Shown piece after piece: positions 24,924-32,850 of a stretch of DNA of 64,000 bases; the stretch's first letter is position 1, and every line of letters starts with the position of its first letter. Under the pieces are notes generated by a model. That model did not search any database. It worked only from the letters and a program-made list of their open reading frames with translations, and was not told where the DNA came from. The stretch is from Brevibacillus brevis (GTDB taxonomy: Bacteria; Bacillota; Bacilli; Brevibacillales; Brevibacillaceae): NCBI RefSeq assembly GCF_022026395.1, contig NZ_CP041767.1, positions 5,042,501-5,106,500 of the forward strand, given 5' to 3'. Made by a program: the position numbers and the translations under genes.

Positions 24924-25007
24924 CTAACAATCACAACCGACAATTACCAGCAAAACGAAAAGGACCAGGATCAGAGCAAAGTCATCAAAGCCATCAAAGA
25001 AACCCAT
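24924..25007 (-). CDS. YjcZ-family sporulation protein (27 aa)
   Basis: This very short gene encodes MGFFDGFDDFALILVLFV and then LLVIVGCDC. Its Gly/Phe/Asp-rich start, one hydrophobic helix with the 'FALILVLFVLLVIVG' pattern, and its length match the YjcZ family of small sporulation membrane proteins. A GGGGGAG site lies five bases before the ATG. The family usually ends in Gly/Cys-rich residues, as here. The role is unknown; members are made during sporulation. It is followed by the hairpin at 24882. Confidence 0.85.
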   Translation of the reverse strand: MGFFDGFDDFALILVLFVLLVIVGCDC

Positions 25008-25083
25008 TCTGTCTCCCCCTTTCCTTAGACACACTACTCTATGCGCTTTTCTCATGATTTGCCTGTACCATGACCTACTAAAC

Positions 25084-25117
25084 AAAAAGGACGCAAGCAT
25101 TTGCCTGCGCCCTTTTT
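25084..25117 (-). terminator. Terminator of the DUF3862-like lipoprotein gene
   Basis: On the minus strand, an imperfect stem GGGCGCAGGCA / TGCTTGCGTCC is followed by TTTTTGTTT. It begins just after the stop codon at 25122. Confidence 0.85.
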
Positions 25118-25121
25118 CATC

Positions 25122-25568
25122 CTATTGCAGTCCGATTTGCGATTTCACTTGCAGAATTCCGCCTCGGAAAGAAAAATTCGCATTTGCTCCAATCGTCCCT
25201 TCGCCCTCGTACATGTAGACGATTGTGTGTCCTTCCTCTCCCTCTTTCCCAACCTCAGCAAGCAGTTCGCCTTCCCCGCCCACTATTTTTTTTACTTCCT
25301 CAAAGCTCATCCCATTTTCAATCTGTTCAAATTCACTCTTCGTGATCGTTGCTTTCTCTGTCGTTGCAGGAGCATTCGATTCTGCTGCTGGTGTTGCTGG
25401 CGCGGTTGCCTCAGCTGGAGCCGTGCCAGTTGGCGTCGCTGGCGTTGTTGCTGGTACCGTACCTGTTGGCGTTGTTGGTGAAGATGCTGCCGTTTCTGTT
25501 GATTGCCCGGAGCTACATCCAGCCAACATGATGGCGAAAGCCACTATGAAAAAAGCCAATTTTTTCAA
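25122..25568 (-). CDS. Lipoprotein with DUF3862-like (BLIP/SmpA-type) domain
   Basis: This 148-residue protein starts at TTG (25566-25568) after GGGGG. Its lipobox is MLAGC, and the Cys should be lipidated. A Thr/Pro/Ala-rich linker of about 45 residues follows, with repeats such as PTGT and PATP. The C-terminal domain 'ITKSEFEQIENGMSFEEVKKIVGGEGELL' to 'FRGGILQVKSQIGLQ' matches the DUF3862 pattern of small lipoproteins related to the SmpA/BLIP fold. The longer reading from 25676 would add a second hydrophobic stretch without a ribosome binding site. Function unknown. Confidence 0.85.
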   Translation of the reverse strand: MKKLAFFIVAFAIMLAGCSSGQSTETAASSPTTPTGTVPATTPATPTGTAPAEATAPATPAAESNAPATTEKATITKSEFEQIENGMSFEEVKKIVGGEGELLAEVGKEGEEGHTIVYMYEGEGTIGANANFSFRGGILQVKSQIGLQ

Positions 25569-25695
25569 AGAAATACCCCCATAATTGAAATAAGTCTCTC
25601 CTACCATAATCCAAAATATGACTGCCAACAAGAATAACAACCTGACAATTCTCGACACAAAAAGAGCCTCGTACAAGGCTCCCTTTGCGTTTCCA

Positions 25696-26250
25696 TTACT
25701 CTTTTACATAAAGCTGATACATCCCGGTTTCTTCATCCGTTGCCTTTGCAATTCGAAAAGCTGCTTCCACGCTTTTCTTGTTTTGAATTACCTCGTAGAA
25801 AAAGCGCAGGGCGAACATAAGCGCAGAATTTCCGTCCGGGTAATCATCTGGCCCGATATACGTATGGCAACCACTGTCCAGAAAGGCCTTCGCTAATTCG
25901 GGATCACCAAGCGAGCATCCGTTACCTAACACGATTTTTCCATCCAACTTGGCAAAACGTCTAACCTCGTCAGAGCCAAAGTCACCCTTTGGTTCTCCTT
26001 CCTCGTAAACGTCCTCGCCTAGCTCTGGCATAATGAGGCTACCCTCATCTCCATGGAAATTCAGAACAATCATATCGGTATTTGGGTAAAGGTCGGTACC
26101 ATTCAATACATCAATCAAATCGTTTGGTCGACCAATCCAGTACGTAAAGACTCGAGCTCCAAAATACTCAAGTGTATTTCGGATTGCTTGGCTATCCAAA
26201 TCCGTATCCGGACCAATTACTAAGGCAACATTCATTTCAGGTTTACTCAT
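25696..26250 (-). CDS. Small protein with a caspase/CHAT-like His-Cys arrangement
   Basis: This 184-residue protein has an N-terminal beta-strand segment ('NVALVIGPDTDLDS', then a Rossmann-like alternation) and 'MIVLNFHGDEGS', with His66. 'GKIVLGNGCSLGD' follows with Cys112 after a hydrophobic strand, then 'GCHTYIGPDDYPDGNSALMFALRFFYEVI'. The 'hydrophobic-strand-HG ... hydrophobic-strand-x-GCS' layout is that of caspase-fold peptidases (CHAT, clostripain, C13/C14). A helix and a strand may complete the fold. A GGAGG site precedes the ATG. The function is not established; it could also be a non-catalytic relative or an unrelated alpha/beta protein. It is a single gene with about 200 bases free upstream. 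Confidence 0.6.
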   Translation of the reverse strand: MSKPEMNVALVIGPDTDLDSQAIRNTLEYFGARVFTYWIGRPNDLIDVLNGTDLYPNTDMIVLNFHGDEGSLIMPELGEDVYEEGEPKGDFGSDEVRRFAKLDGKIVLGNGCSLGDPELAKAFLDSGCHTYIGPDDYPDGNSALMFALRFFYEVIQNKKSVEAAFRIAKATDEETGMYQLYVKE

Positions 26251-26450
26251 CGTGATATTCCTCCATTTGGTTGTAAGTGGTTTTTATTTGTAGGAAAACA
26301 AAACCATTTACGTGGAGGGGGTCGGGCCAACTGGTGAATAGCAAGACGTTACTTCATAATCATCAAGTAGGAAAACTCCTCTTCAATTGGAATATTTTAT
26401 AAATTCCCAGTAGTATATCACCCAAAACTTGGCATGTAAAGTTTCCCTCA

Positions 26451-26945
26451 TTACGCAAACCCTTTTTTGATTTTGGTCTTCATATCACGATACAGCTCTC
26501 CGTATGTGATCGCATGCTCGATATGCGAATAGGAAAGCACGGAATCGCCATCCTTGCTCTCGCAGCACGCAAAGAATAGGCTTTCCATCAGATTGTGATT
26601 CTCGATGGAATTGGTAATATGAACGCAATCCTCAATCGAATCATGAGCGTCATGCTTGTAAAAAAGAAACGTCCCTTCTTTGAATGCCCCTTTTTTGTTG
26701 GCGTCTTTCCAGATGAGCATGCCCAAGGTAATAAAATACCCTTCCTGGAAGCGGATGACGCCTGTAATGACAGAATTAATCGTGGTCGGAATGATCGCAA
26801 TCGAGTCATTGAGCTCATTGACGTATTCATACAACGCTTTATTGGATTCTCGAAGATCAGCGATTGGTACATGAAGAAGCTGCTTGTCTCTTAACTTTTC
26901 TACGAGTTGCTGAACGCATAGCGTCTTATTCAAAGTTGAAATCAC
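26451..26945 (-). CDS. Uncharacterised cytosolic protein (164 aa)
   Basis: The protein has no signal peptide and mixes charged and hydrophobic residues: 'VEKLRDKQLLHVPIADLRES', then 'INSVITGVIRFQEGYFITLGMLIWKD' as a beta-rich core. It ends 'ITYGELYRDMKTKIKKGFA'. I do not recognise a family. The GTG start at 26945 follows GAGG very closely, so the start may lie further in. It has the same orientation as the caspase-like gene, with 200 bases between them in which I see no clear feature. Confidence 0.6.
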   Translation of the reverse strand: MISTLNKTLCVQQLVEKLRDKQLLHVPIADLRESNKALYEYVNELNDSIAIIPTTINSVITGVIRFQEGYFITLGMLIWKDANKKGAFKEGTFLFYKHDAHDSIEDCVHITNSIENHNLMESLFFACCESKDGDSVLSYSHIEHAITYGELYRDMKTKIKKGFA

Positions 26946-27082
26946 AACCTCATCACTTCTCCCATTGTAAGTAAGTGCCTTCTTTACGTTATTCGTGATG
27001 AAATGACATATCCCTACAAAATCCGCACAAATCTTCTTACTTTTTCAGCGAGAATCAAATCCCTCTCTTACCTAAGACGTCC

Positions 27083-27125
27083 AAAAGCCCTTCACGCCTT
27101 TTTGTGGCGAGAAGGGCTTTTTGGC
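27083..27125 (-). terminator. Terminator of the 54-aa gene
   Basis: AAAGCCCTTC and GAAGGGCTTT frame an inner CGCC/GGCG pair with a T-rich loop. The stem is followed by TTTTGG on both strands. It lies seven bases after the stop of the small gene at 27132. Confidence 0.85.
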
Positions 27126-27131
27126 GCAAAC

Positions 27132-27296
27132 TTACGCCTTTCCTTTTAGGTAATCATCCTTTATCTTCTTTTCCTGTTCAGCGGTGGTCATGTCTTTCTC
27201 CAATACCTGATACATCAATTCATCCTTTACTTGGCGAGGGACTCCTTTTTCCTGATGATTTGGGACAGATGAACTCGAGACAGAGTCATGTTCCAT
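27132..27296 (-). CDS. Small acidic-basic protein of unknown function (54 aa)
   Basis: A perfect GGAGGT site lies seven bases before the ATG, and a terminator follows directly. The product starts MEHDSVSSSSVPNHQEKG and has a charged helical C-terminal half ('TAEQEKKIKDDYLKGKA'). I recognise no family. The ribosome binding site, ORF and terminator are all well placed, so it is likely real. It lies just downstream of the cbiMNQO operon but has its own leader-like gap of 55 bases. Confidence 0.75.
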   Translation of the reverse strand: MEHDSVSSSSVPNHQEKGVPRQVKDELMYQVLEKDMTTAEQEKKIKDDYLKGKA

Positions 27297-27351
27297 ACTG
27301 CGTACCTCCATGGCTTTTTGGGGTTAGCTTACCCGAAAGCGCCCACTCCAT

Positions 27352-28200
27352 TCACCACACCCGCTGAACACGGAGCATTTCACGCAGTTCATCGACCGAA
27401 CGCGGAATATGTCCGCCCAACTCGCGCTTCCACTGCTCAGGCAGTGCCTCCCACACATCAACGAGCAACGGCATACCCAGATGAAGACTCTCCAGCATGG
27501 CTCTGTTTTCCAATGCCTCCTGCGGATCTCCCGCGAACACAAGCCTGCCTGCATCCATGATGCAAATCCACTCGGCCCATTCAAAGGCAATATCCATATC
27601 GTGTGTTGCCATCAAAACAGTTGTTCCTTGCCGGTGAATGGCTTCGAGCTCCCGCAGCAAATTTTTGGTCTGATAGCGATCCAAATACGCAGTAGGCTCG
27701 TCCAATAGCAAAAGCTCTGGCTCCATGACCATGACCCCCGCGAGCGCCAGCCGCCGTTTTTGTCCCAGGCTCAAATGATGAATCGGAGTTTCTGCCAGCT
27801 CTCTCAACCCGAATGCATCCAGCACCTTTTCTACCTTTGCCCGGATTACTTCCACAGGCAGCTTCTGATTGCATAAACCGTAGGATATATCTTCTGCGAC
27901 CGTGCTTGCGATCAACTGATGCTCGGGATCTTGAAAGACCAAGCCCACCTTTTGCGTCATCTCTTGCAATGCGGCTCGCTTGTAGACAAGCGGTTTTCCT
28001 TTCCACAGCACTTGTCCCTGCTGTGGCTCGATGATTCCGTTTCCATGCAAGAACAAAGTCGACTTCCCACAGCCATTCCGTCCCAAAAGAACACATTTCT
28101 TCCCCTCAGGAATCCATAAGGACAGCCCTGACAGGACAGGTCCCCGCCCTCCCGGATACGTGTACTGCAAATCGATGAACTCCAACAACCGTGATGTCAT
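27352..28200 (-). CDS. cbiO: Cobalt ECF transporter ATPase
   Basis: CbiO is the ATPase of the CbiMNQO cobalt energy-coupling factor transporter. The 282-residue protein has Walker A 'LGRNGCGKSTLFLH', Q-loop 'LVFQDPEHQLI', signature 'HLSLGQKRRLALAG' and Walker B 'LLLLDEPTAYLD', then 'ATHDMDIA'. I chose the ATG at 28198-28200, nine bases after AGGAGG, overlapping the CbiQ stop by 4 bases. It is the last gene of the cbiMNQO unit. Co2+ specificity is inferred from CbiM and CbiN and from the B12 riboswitch upstream. Confidence 0.93.
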   Translation of the reverse strand: MTSRLLEFIDLQYTYPGGRGPVLSGLSLWIPEGKKCVLLGRNGCGKSTLFLHGNGIIEPQQGQVLWKGKPLVYKRAALQEMTQKVGLVFQDPEHQLIASTVAEDISYGLCNQKLPVEVIRAKVEKVLDAFGLRELAETPIHHLSLGQKRRLALAGVMVMEPELLLLDEPTAYLDRYQTKNLLRELEAIHRQGTTVLMATHDMDIAFEWAEWICIMDAGRLVFAGDPQEALENRAMLESLHLGMPLLVDVWEALPEQWKRELGGHIPRSVDELREMLRVQRVW

Positions 28201-28994
28201 AACCGCCAACCTCCTGTCCACCACTCAAGCAGCACCAGCAGCATACAGCCTGCGATTGCCTCCCACTCATAGCGGCGCGAGCGGGAGTGGGTATGAAACG
28301 AGAGCACCTGCATGCTCTCCCCAAAGCCCCTAGCCGCCATTCCTTTGTGCAAGGCTTCGTATTTGCGCATTGCTCTGACAAACAATTGAGCGACGAGAAC
28401 CCCTGCATCCCGAAGCGTCGCTCGGAAGCCGCGATGACCTCCGCGCGAACGTTGGGCAATCCAGAGCTGATGAGAAATCGTTACCAACACAAAAATAAAC
28501 CGATACATGATCATTAATAAGTCAGTTACAAGGACAGGCATACGTAGCCGGCGAAGCACCTGCAAAATATCAGCAAACGGCACGGTAAACAAAATGAAAG
28601 CAAAGCAGGATAAGCTCGCCATGGTACGCCAAAACAAGATCCAAGCTTTACTGAAGGACGACATCGGCACATAGAGCACATAAGAACCCAGCTCCCATGC
28701 TGCCGCGACCTGGACCTGCACTTCTCCTGCTCTCGCCCCTTCAACCAGTAGAGCAGGAAGCCCCGCAGCGAAAAACGAGAGCGACACGATCATAAAGGTA
28801 AAATAGATACGGACAGGAATCCGGGCATACACCACTACCCATACCGTCATCCACACAGCGACAGCCATCTGCATCCATACATGTCCTACCAGGACGAGCA
28901 GTAACAATGCGCTCGCCAGTAATAGCTTATGAGCAGGCGGCAGACGTTTCAGCCTGTTTTGATAAGAGAGAGAATCAAGCTGCAGACCGTTCAT
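28197..28994 (-). CDS. cbiQ: Cobalt ECF transporter transmembrane T component
   Basis: CbiQ links the ATPase to the substrate-binding S component. The 265-residue protein has five to six membrane segments and the T-component coupling motif in 'QRSRGGHRGFRATLRD' and 'HKGMAARGFG', near residues 180-220. These short Arg-rich helices contact CbiO. It overlaps CbiN by 4 bases upstream and CbiO downstream. The family is the EcfT type. Confidence 0.92.
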   Translation of the reverse strand: MNGLQLDSLSYQNRLKRLPPAHKLLLASALLLLVLVGHVWMQMAVAVWMTVWVVVYARIPVRIYFTFMIVSLSFFAAGLPALLVEGARAGEVQVQVAAAWELGSYVLYVPMSSFSKAWILFWRTMASLSCFAFILFTVPFADILQVLRRLRMPVLVTDLLMIMYRFIFVLVTISHQLWIAQRSRGGHRGFRATLRDAGVLVAQLFVRAMRKYEALHKGMAARGFGESMQVLSFHTHSRSRRYEWEAIAGCMLLVLLEWWTGGWRL

Positions 28995-29275
28995 TTTTTC
29001 CGCTTATCCAACCGGCCTTTGTACAAGCCCACGGCGTAGCCAACCACTCCCGCTCCCAACGCCGCCTGCACCGCAAACAATAGACTCTCCGTCTCTCCCC
29101 CTGGCGGCTCTATCAGCGGCTGGAACCACGGTTCGTAGTTCGGGGCGATTTCCTTGATCGCTTCCTCTGCCACGCCATCTGCGCCGCCAAATTCCGAATC
29201 CTGAACCAGCAACAGCGGGACAATAGCCAGTACGATTACTCCAATGAGTAAAAGCCAGTTCCATCCTTTTTTCAC
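28991..29275 (-). CDS. cbiN: Cobalt transporter accessory protein CbiN
   Basis: This 94-residue protein has two membrane helices around a periplasmic loop with '[40 protein letters not shown]' (shown here in two parts: '[15 protein letters not shown]' and 'YEPWFQPL'). CbiN is needed with CbiM for Co2+ uptake. The start is the GTG at 29275, which overlaps the CbiM stop (GTGA) and follows GGGAGG; the longer ORF reading from 29347 runs inside CbiM. Confidence 0.92.
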   Translation of the reverse strand: MKKGWNWLLLIGVIVLAIVPLLLVQDSEFGGADGVAEEAIKEIAPNYEPWFQPLIEPPGGETESLLFAVQAALGAGVVGYAVGLYKGRLDKRKK

Positions 29276-30036
29276 AGCGATTCCTCCCGTTTGAGCAAAC
29301 GAAGCTGTGTAAGCTCTTTTGCGTTGTAAGATAACAACCAGTTCCAAACAAGAACGGTCAACAGACCTTCACTGATGGCGAGCGGTACTTGCGTGAATGC
29401 AAAAATTCCTGCGAATTTGGCAAACGAGGCCAACACTCCGCCAGATTCAGCTGGAAATGCGAGTGCCAGTTGAAGCGAAGTCACTACATAGGTAGCGAGA
29501 TCAGCCAAAGCCGCCGCCGCAAAAACCGCCAGTCGCTGGCTTCCTGCCACTTTCATGATCAACCGATAGATTCCGTATGCCACCATTGGTCCTACCACTG
29601 CCATAGATACAGCATTCGCCCCTAGCGTAGTCAAACCTCCATGCGCCAATAGCAGGGCTTGAAACAAGAGCACCATGCTCCCTAGCACAGACATCGCAAA
29701 AGGTCCAAACATAATGGCACCGAGGCCCGTTCCAGTCGGGTGAGAGCTGCTGCCTGTAACCGAAGGGATTTTCAGTGCAGATAAAACAAAGGCAAACGCT
29801 CCTGCAACGCCAATTAGGAGCTTCATTTCGGGATGTTCTTTTACAATTTTGTTAATCGAGCGAATCCCAAGAATAAAAAATGGCAAGAAGACAGCCCACC
29901 AAAATAAGGCCCAGGATAAAGGCAAATACCCTTCCATGATGTGCATCGCGTGTCCTGTCTCAGGTTCATTGAGCAAAAAATACAGGACGAAGCCCGCGAT
30001 CATCAGACAAGTAGATACGAGACGAGATCGATTCAT
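29272..30036 (-). CDS. cbiM: Cobalt ECF transporter substrate-binding S component
   Basis: CbiM binds Co2+ near its extracellular N-terminus. This 254-residue protein has about seven membrane segments. After the initial hydrophobic region the conserved '[11 protein letters not shown]' motif supplies the metal-binding histidines, and '[17 protein letters not shown]' is the second conserved block. I choose the second ATG, 30034-30036, seven bases after AAGGAGG; the first is one base from it. It is the first gene of the cobalt transporter operon, directly behind a cobalamin riboswitch. Confidence 0.95.
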   Translation of the reverse strand: MNRSRLVSTCLMIAGFVLYFLLNEPETGHAMHIMEGYLPLSWALFWWAVFLPFFILGIRSINKIVKEHPEMKLLIGVAGAFAFVLSALKIPSVTGSSSHPTGTGLGAIMFGPFAMSVLGSMVLLFQALLLAHGGLTTLGANAVSMAVVGPMVAYGIYRLIMKVAGSQRLAVFAAAALADLATYVVTSLQLALAFPAESGGVLASFAKFAGIFAFTQVPLAISEGLLTVLVWNWLLSYNAKELTQLRLLKREESL

Positions 30037-30077
30037 GTTCATTCCTCCTTCACTCACTTTCGTTCTTTCCTCCAAAC

Positions 30078-30106
30078 AAAAAAATCCCATCCATCAATGG
30101 ACGAGA
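30078..30106 (-). terminator. Terminator / expression platform of the cobalamin riboswitch
   Basis: On the minus strand an 11-base stem with two G-U pairs (ATCTCGTCCAT / ATGGATGGGAT) is followed by seven T residues. It lies between the riboswitch and cbiM, where termination upon B12 binding would stop transcription of the operon. Confidence 0.82.
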
Positions 30107-30189
30107 TGTGCACACAAAACAACAGACTGACTAGACAGCCTCATTGCCTCGTATTCACCGCTCCTTTCCGCGAAGGTTCTGTGGGTGTG

Positions 30190-30357
30190 GCTACTAGGTA
30201 GGTCTCCTGGCTTCCAGATCCATGCGCTCCTTGTCCTTCCCCATACGAAAATGAGTGGTTTCCTTCTCAAAGAGAGCTCCCTGGTTACAGTGGCGGGACC
30301 GCTCGGGACTTTCACCCGATTCCCTGTTACCCTTTATACGTCACATAAAGGCACCTA
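30190..30357 (-). ncRNA. Cobalamin riboswitch controlling cbiMNQO
   Basis: Read on the minus strand, the region holds the diagnostic elements in order. GGTGCC starts P1-P2 near 30351. 'GGGAATCGGGTGAAAGTCCC' lies at about 30300-30330, then 'GCCACTGTAACC'. The B12 box 'AGCCAGGAGACCTACC' is at about 30196-30212. Adenosylcobalamin binding should favour the downstream terminator and lower uptake of cobalt when B12 is plentiful. Lengths and spacing fit; exact ends are estimated. Confidence 0.93.
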
Positions 30358-30442
30358 ACGCCGACTATATGCAATTGACTGACAATTCATGTTTGTCCCA
30401 CATCATTATACCGGATCCCTACATAAATCGGAAGAATATAAG

Positions 30443-30496
30443 CAAAAACGCATAAGCAGAAGACCCGCTATAAACGGAGCCATCGACCTATGCGTA
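30443..30496 (-). terminator. Terminator of pyrD
   Basis: On the minus strand ACGCATA and TATGCGT close a long imperfect hairpin of about 48 bases, followed by TTTTTGC. It begins just after the pyrD stop at 30507. Confidence 0.78.
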
Positions 30497-30506
30497 CTTG
30501 TTTTAT

Positions 30507-31607
30507 CTATTCTTTTGCGTCTACGCCAATCACTTCACTAATATGTTTAAAGCCATCGCGTTGCATGAGCTTCAGCAGTTTTTTGTTGATTTGCTTGGCG
30601 ATACCTGGGCCCTGATAAATCATCCCTGTATACACCTGAACGAGACTAGCTCCTGCCCGGATTTTCGCGTAGGCGTCTTCCCCGTTATAAATACCGCCGA
30701 CACCAATAATTGGTACCTTATCTCCTACTTCTTGATAAATCTCCTTCACCCAAGCCGTGGAACGCTCTGTAAGAGGTCTTCCGCTCAAGCCGCCCGCTTC
30801 CTCGGCAAATCGATGTCCGGAAACCGCCTCGCGTGACAGTGTCGTATTGGTAGCAATAATTCCGGAAATGCCTTCTTCTACAGCAGCGTGAACCACATCG
30901 CGCATGTGCTCATCTGACATGTCTGGCGCTACTTTCAACAAAATCGGCTTTTTCTTGATGGAACGCGCTTCCATTTCGGTTGCCTTTTCCCTTACTGCAC
31001 GCACCAAATGACGCAAGCTCTCTGTTTCCTGCAAGTCACGCAGATTCGGGGTGTTCGGAGAGCTGATGTTAATGACGAAATAGTGACCGTATGCATAGAG
31101 CATGTCCATACATTTGCTATAGTCGACGGCCGCTTCTTCATTCGGCGTTACTTTGTTTTTCCCAATGTTAATCCCAATCGGAACATCTGAGTATGCGTAA
31201 TCGACCAAATGCTGGGAAGCCAAATACGCACCATGATTGTTGAAGCCCATTCGGTTAATGACAGCTTGATGTTCCGGCAATCGGAACAATCGGGGCTTCG
31301 GATTGCCTGGCTGCCCCTGCGGCGTCAATGTCCCGATTTCCACAAATCCAAAACCAAGGGCACCCAACGCATGGTAGACTTCTGCATTTTTATCAAAACC
31401 GGCTGCAAGTCCGACTGGATTCGGAAACGTCATTCCCCACAGCTTATTCTCCAACCGCTGGTCTTTTACCTGATAGATCATCTTCAGGATGCTTTTGCCT
31501 GGAGCAGAATCCTCCACCAGCCTTAAGGCACCAATTGTCTTTTCGTGAATCTCTTCCGCATCTTGCTGGAACAGATATTTTCTTATGAGCTGATACATCG
31601 GCTGCAC
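30507..31607 (-). CDS. pyrD: Dihydroorotate dehydrogenase, quinone-dependent (class 2)
   Basis: PyrD oxidises dihydroorotate to orotate in pyrimidine synthesis. This 366-residue protein carries the class 2 hallmarks: an N-terminal membrane-associating helix segment (about 1-25), 'NPVGLAAGFDKNAE', 'NRMGFNNHG', and the catalytic serine in 'NISSPNTPNLRDLQ' (Ser182-183). Class 2 enzymes pass electrons to membrane quinones. Bacillus normally uses class 1B with PyrK; a class 2 gene in this lineage is less usual. It is single, away from the pyr operon. Confidence 0.94.
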   Translation of the reverse strand: MQPMYQLIRKYLFQQDAEEIHEKTIGALRLVEDSAPGKSILKMIYQVKDQRLENKLWGMTFPNPVGLAAGFDKNAEVYHALGALGFGFVEIGTLTPQGQPGNPKPRLFRLPEHQAVINRMGFNNHGAYLASQHLVDYAYSDVPIGINIGKNKVTPNEEAAVDYSKCMDMLYAYGHYFVINISSPNTPNLRDLQETESLRHLVRAVREKATEMEARSIKKKPILLKVAPDMSDEHMRDVVHAAVEEGISGIIATNTTLSREAVSGHRFAEEAGGLSGRPLTERSTAWVKEIYQEVGDKVPIIGVGGIYNGEDAYAKIRAGASLVQVYTGMIYQGPGIAKQINKKLLKLMQRDGFKHISEVIGVDAKE

Positions 31608-31749
31608 TCCTTACTCCGTTTCTACCTTTTTACCTCATAGTAGAATACCATACTTTTTCGGGAGGATGTAACCTTTATACGTGATACATATTTCCAGCCA
31701 AGCAGGCAAATCCTAACAGCACCACCACGCACAGGGGGATAAGTCTTTC

Positions 31750-32850
31750 ATGAAAGTGGACGGAAAAATCGGGATTGGTCAAGCCATTATGGTGATGATG
31801 CTGACGATCGGCATTACGAACCACGTAACCGTTATCCCCCTCTTATTGAGTAAAGCCGGAAGAGATGCTTGGTTGAGCGTGTTGATTGCCGGTATCCCTT
31901 TTTCCTTCTGGGCGTACTTGCTGTTTGTGGTTAATCGAAGTACGAAGCAACAGTCTTTGCATGAATGGCTTGCGCAACGCTCAGGAAAAATCGTCAGCCA
32001 TCTGTTGCTCACCCCGATCATGGTCTGCCTGTACATGATGGCCCTAACCAACCTGATCGATACCCAGACATGGACGACCGTCAACTACTTGCCTCGAACA
32101 CCCGAGTGGGTGACCGCATTAGCCTTAATGGGTTTATGCATACTCGCGTCTATCGGGGGAATAACCTCCGTAGGAATCACAGCAGGAATCTTGTTGCCTG
32201 TCGTGGTTTTGCTCGGATTTTTCATCGCTTTTGGCAATATTCCTAAAAAGGATTATAGTCTTTTGTTGCCGCTTTTCCAGCATGGGCATGGTCCTCTTCT
32301 TCACGGGATGCTCTATGTAGGCGGCGGTATTTCAGAGATGTTTCTGCTGCTATTGCTCCAACCTCATGTACGTAAGCCCTTGCGCCTCGTACACTTTTTG
32401 GTCATGCTCGGCATCACGCTTCTGCTGACACTCAGTCCGTTGACAGGGGCTATTGCGGAATTTGGACCTATAGAGTCTGCGCGCCAACGCTTTCCGGCAT
32501 TTGAGCAATGGCGGCTACTCACGATTGGAAAAGACATCGAGAACATGGAGTTTTTCTCCATTTTCCAATGGCTCGCTGGGGCTTTTATACGCATCACGAT
32601 TTGCTTGCTGCTCTTGGGAGATTTACTCACCATCCGTACCCAAAAAGAACGCAGATTCATGATGATTTTTCTAGGCGGAAGCATGATCGCCTTTACCAGC
32701 CTCCCATACAGCGACATGCAGTTCGTATCATTTCTGACGCACGTATACTATCCGCTTTACCTAGTCATTATCGTTGTGATTACTCTCGCACTCATGCTGG
32801 TTACTCTGCGCAAGCCATCCAGACAGGAGGGAATAGGCCATGACCCTTGA
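31750..32850 (+). CDS. Spore germination permease, GerB/GerAB family
   Basis: This 366-residue protein has ten predicted membrane segments and the APC-like germination permease layout: 'KIGIGQAIMVMMLTIGITNHV' at the start and 'TWTTVNYLPRTPEWV' in the middle. In germinant receptors the B subunit binds the germinant. It is the first gene of a B-A-C ger operon. It overlaps the A subunit gene by 11 bases. The germinant is unknown. I do not see a clear sigma-G promoter in the 142 bases upstream. Confidence 0.92.
   Translation: MKVDGKIGIGQAIMVMMLTIGITNHVTVIPLLLSKAGRDAWLSVLIAGIPFSFWAYLLFVVNRSTKQQSLHEWLAQRSGKIVSHLLLTPIMVCLYMMALTNLIDTQTWTTVNYLPRTPEWVTALALMGLCILASIGGITSVGITAGILLPVVVLLGFFIAFGNIPKKDYSLLLPLFQHGHGPLLHGMLYVGGGISEMFLLLLLQPHVRKPLRLVHFLVMLGITLLLTLSPLTGAIAEFGPIESARQRFPAFEQWRLLTIGKDIENMEFFSIFQWLAGAFIRITICLLLLGDLLTIRTQKERRFMMIFLGGSMIAFTSLPYSDMQFVSFLTHVYYPLYLVIIVVITLALMLVTLRKPSRQEGIGHDP

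Noticed and set aside
25380..25510. Imperfect repeats resembling a short tandem array
   Set aside because: They are the Pro/Thr/Ala codons of the lipoprotein linker; no spacers or constant units as in a CRISPR array.
30037..30506. Possible small genes in the gap upstream of cbiM
   Set aside because: The region is explained by the cobalamin riboswitch, its terminator and the pyrD terminator; open frames there have no ribosome binding site.
31608..31749. A sigma-G-like promoter for the ger operon
   Set aside because: I looked for a -10 like CATANTA with a matching -35; only partial matches such as CATATTT are present, so I do not claim it.
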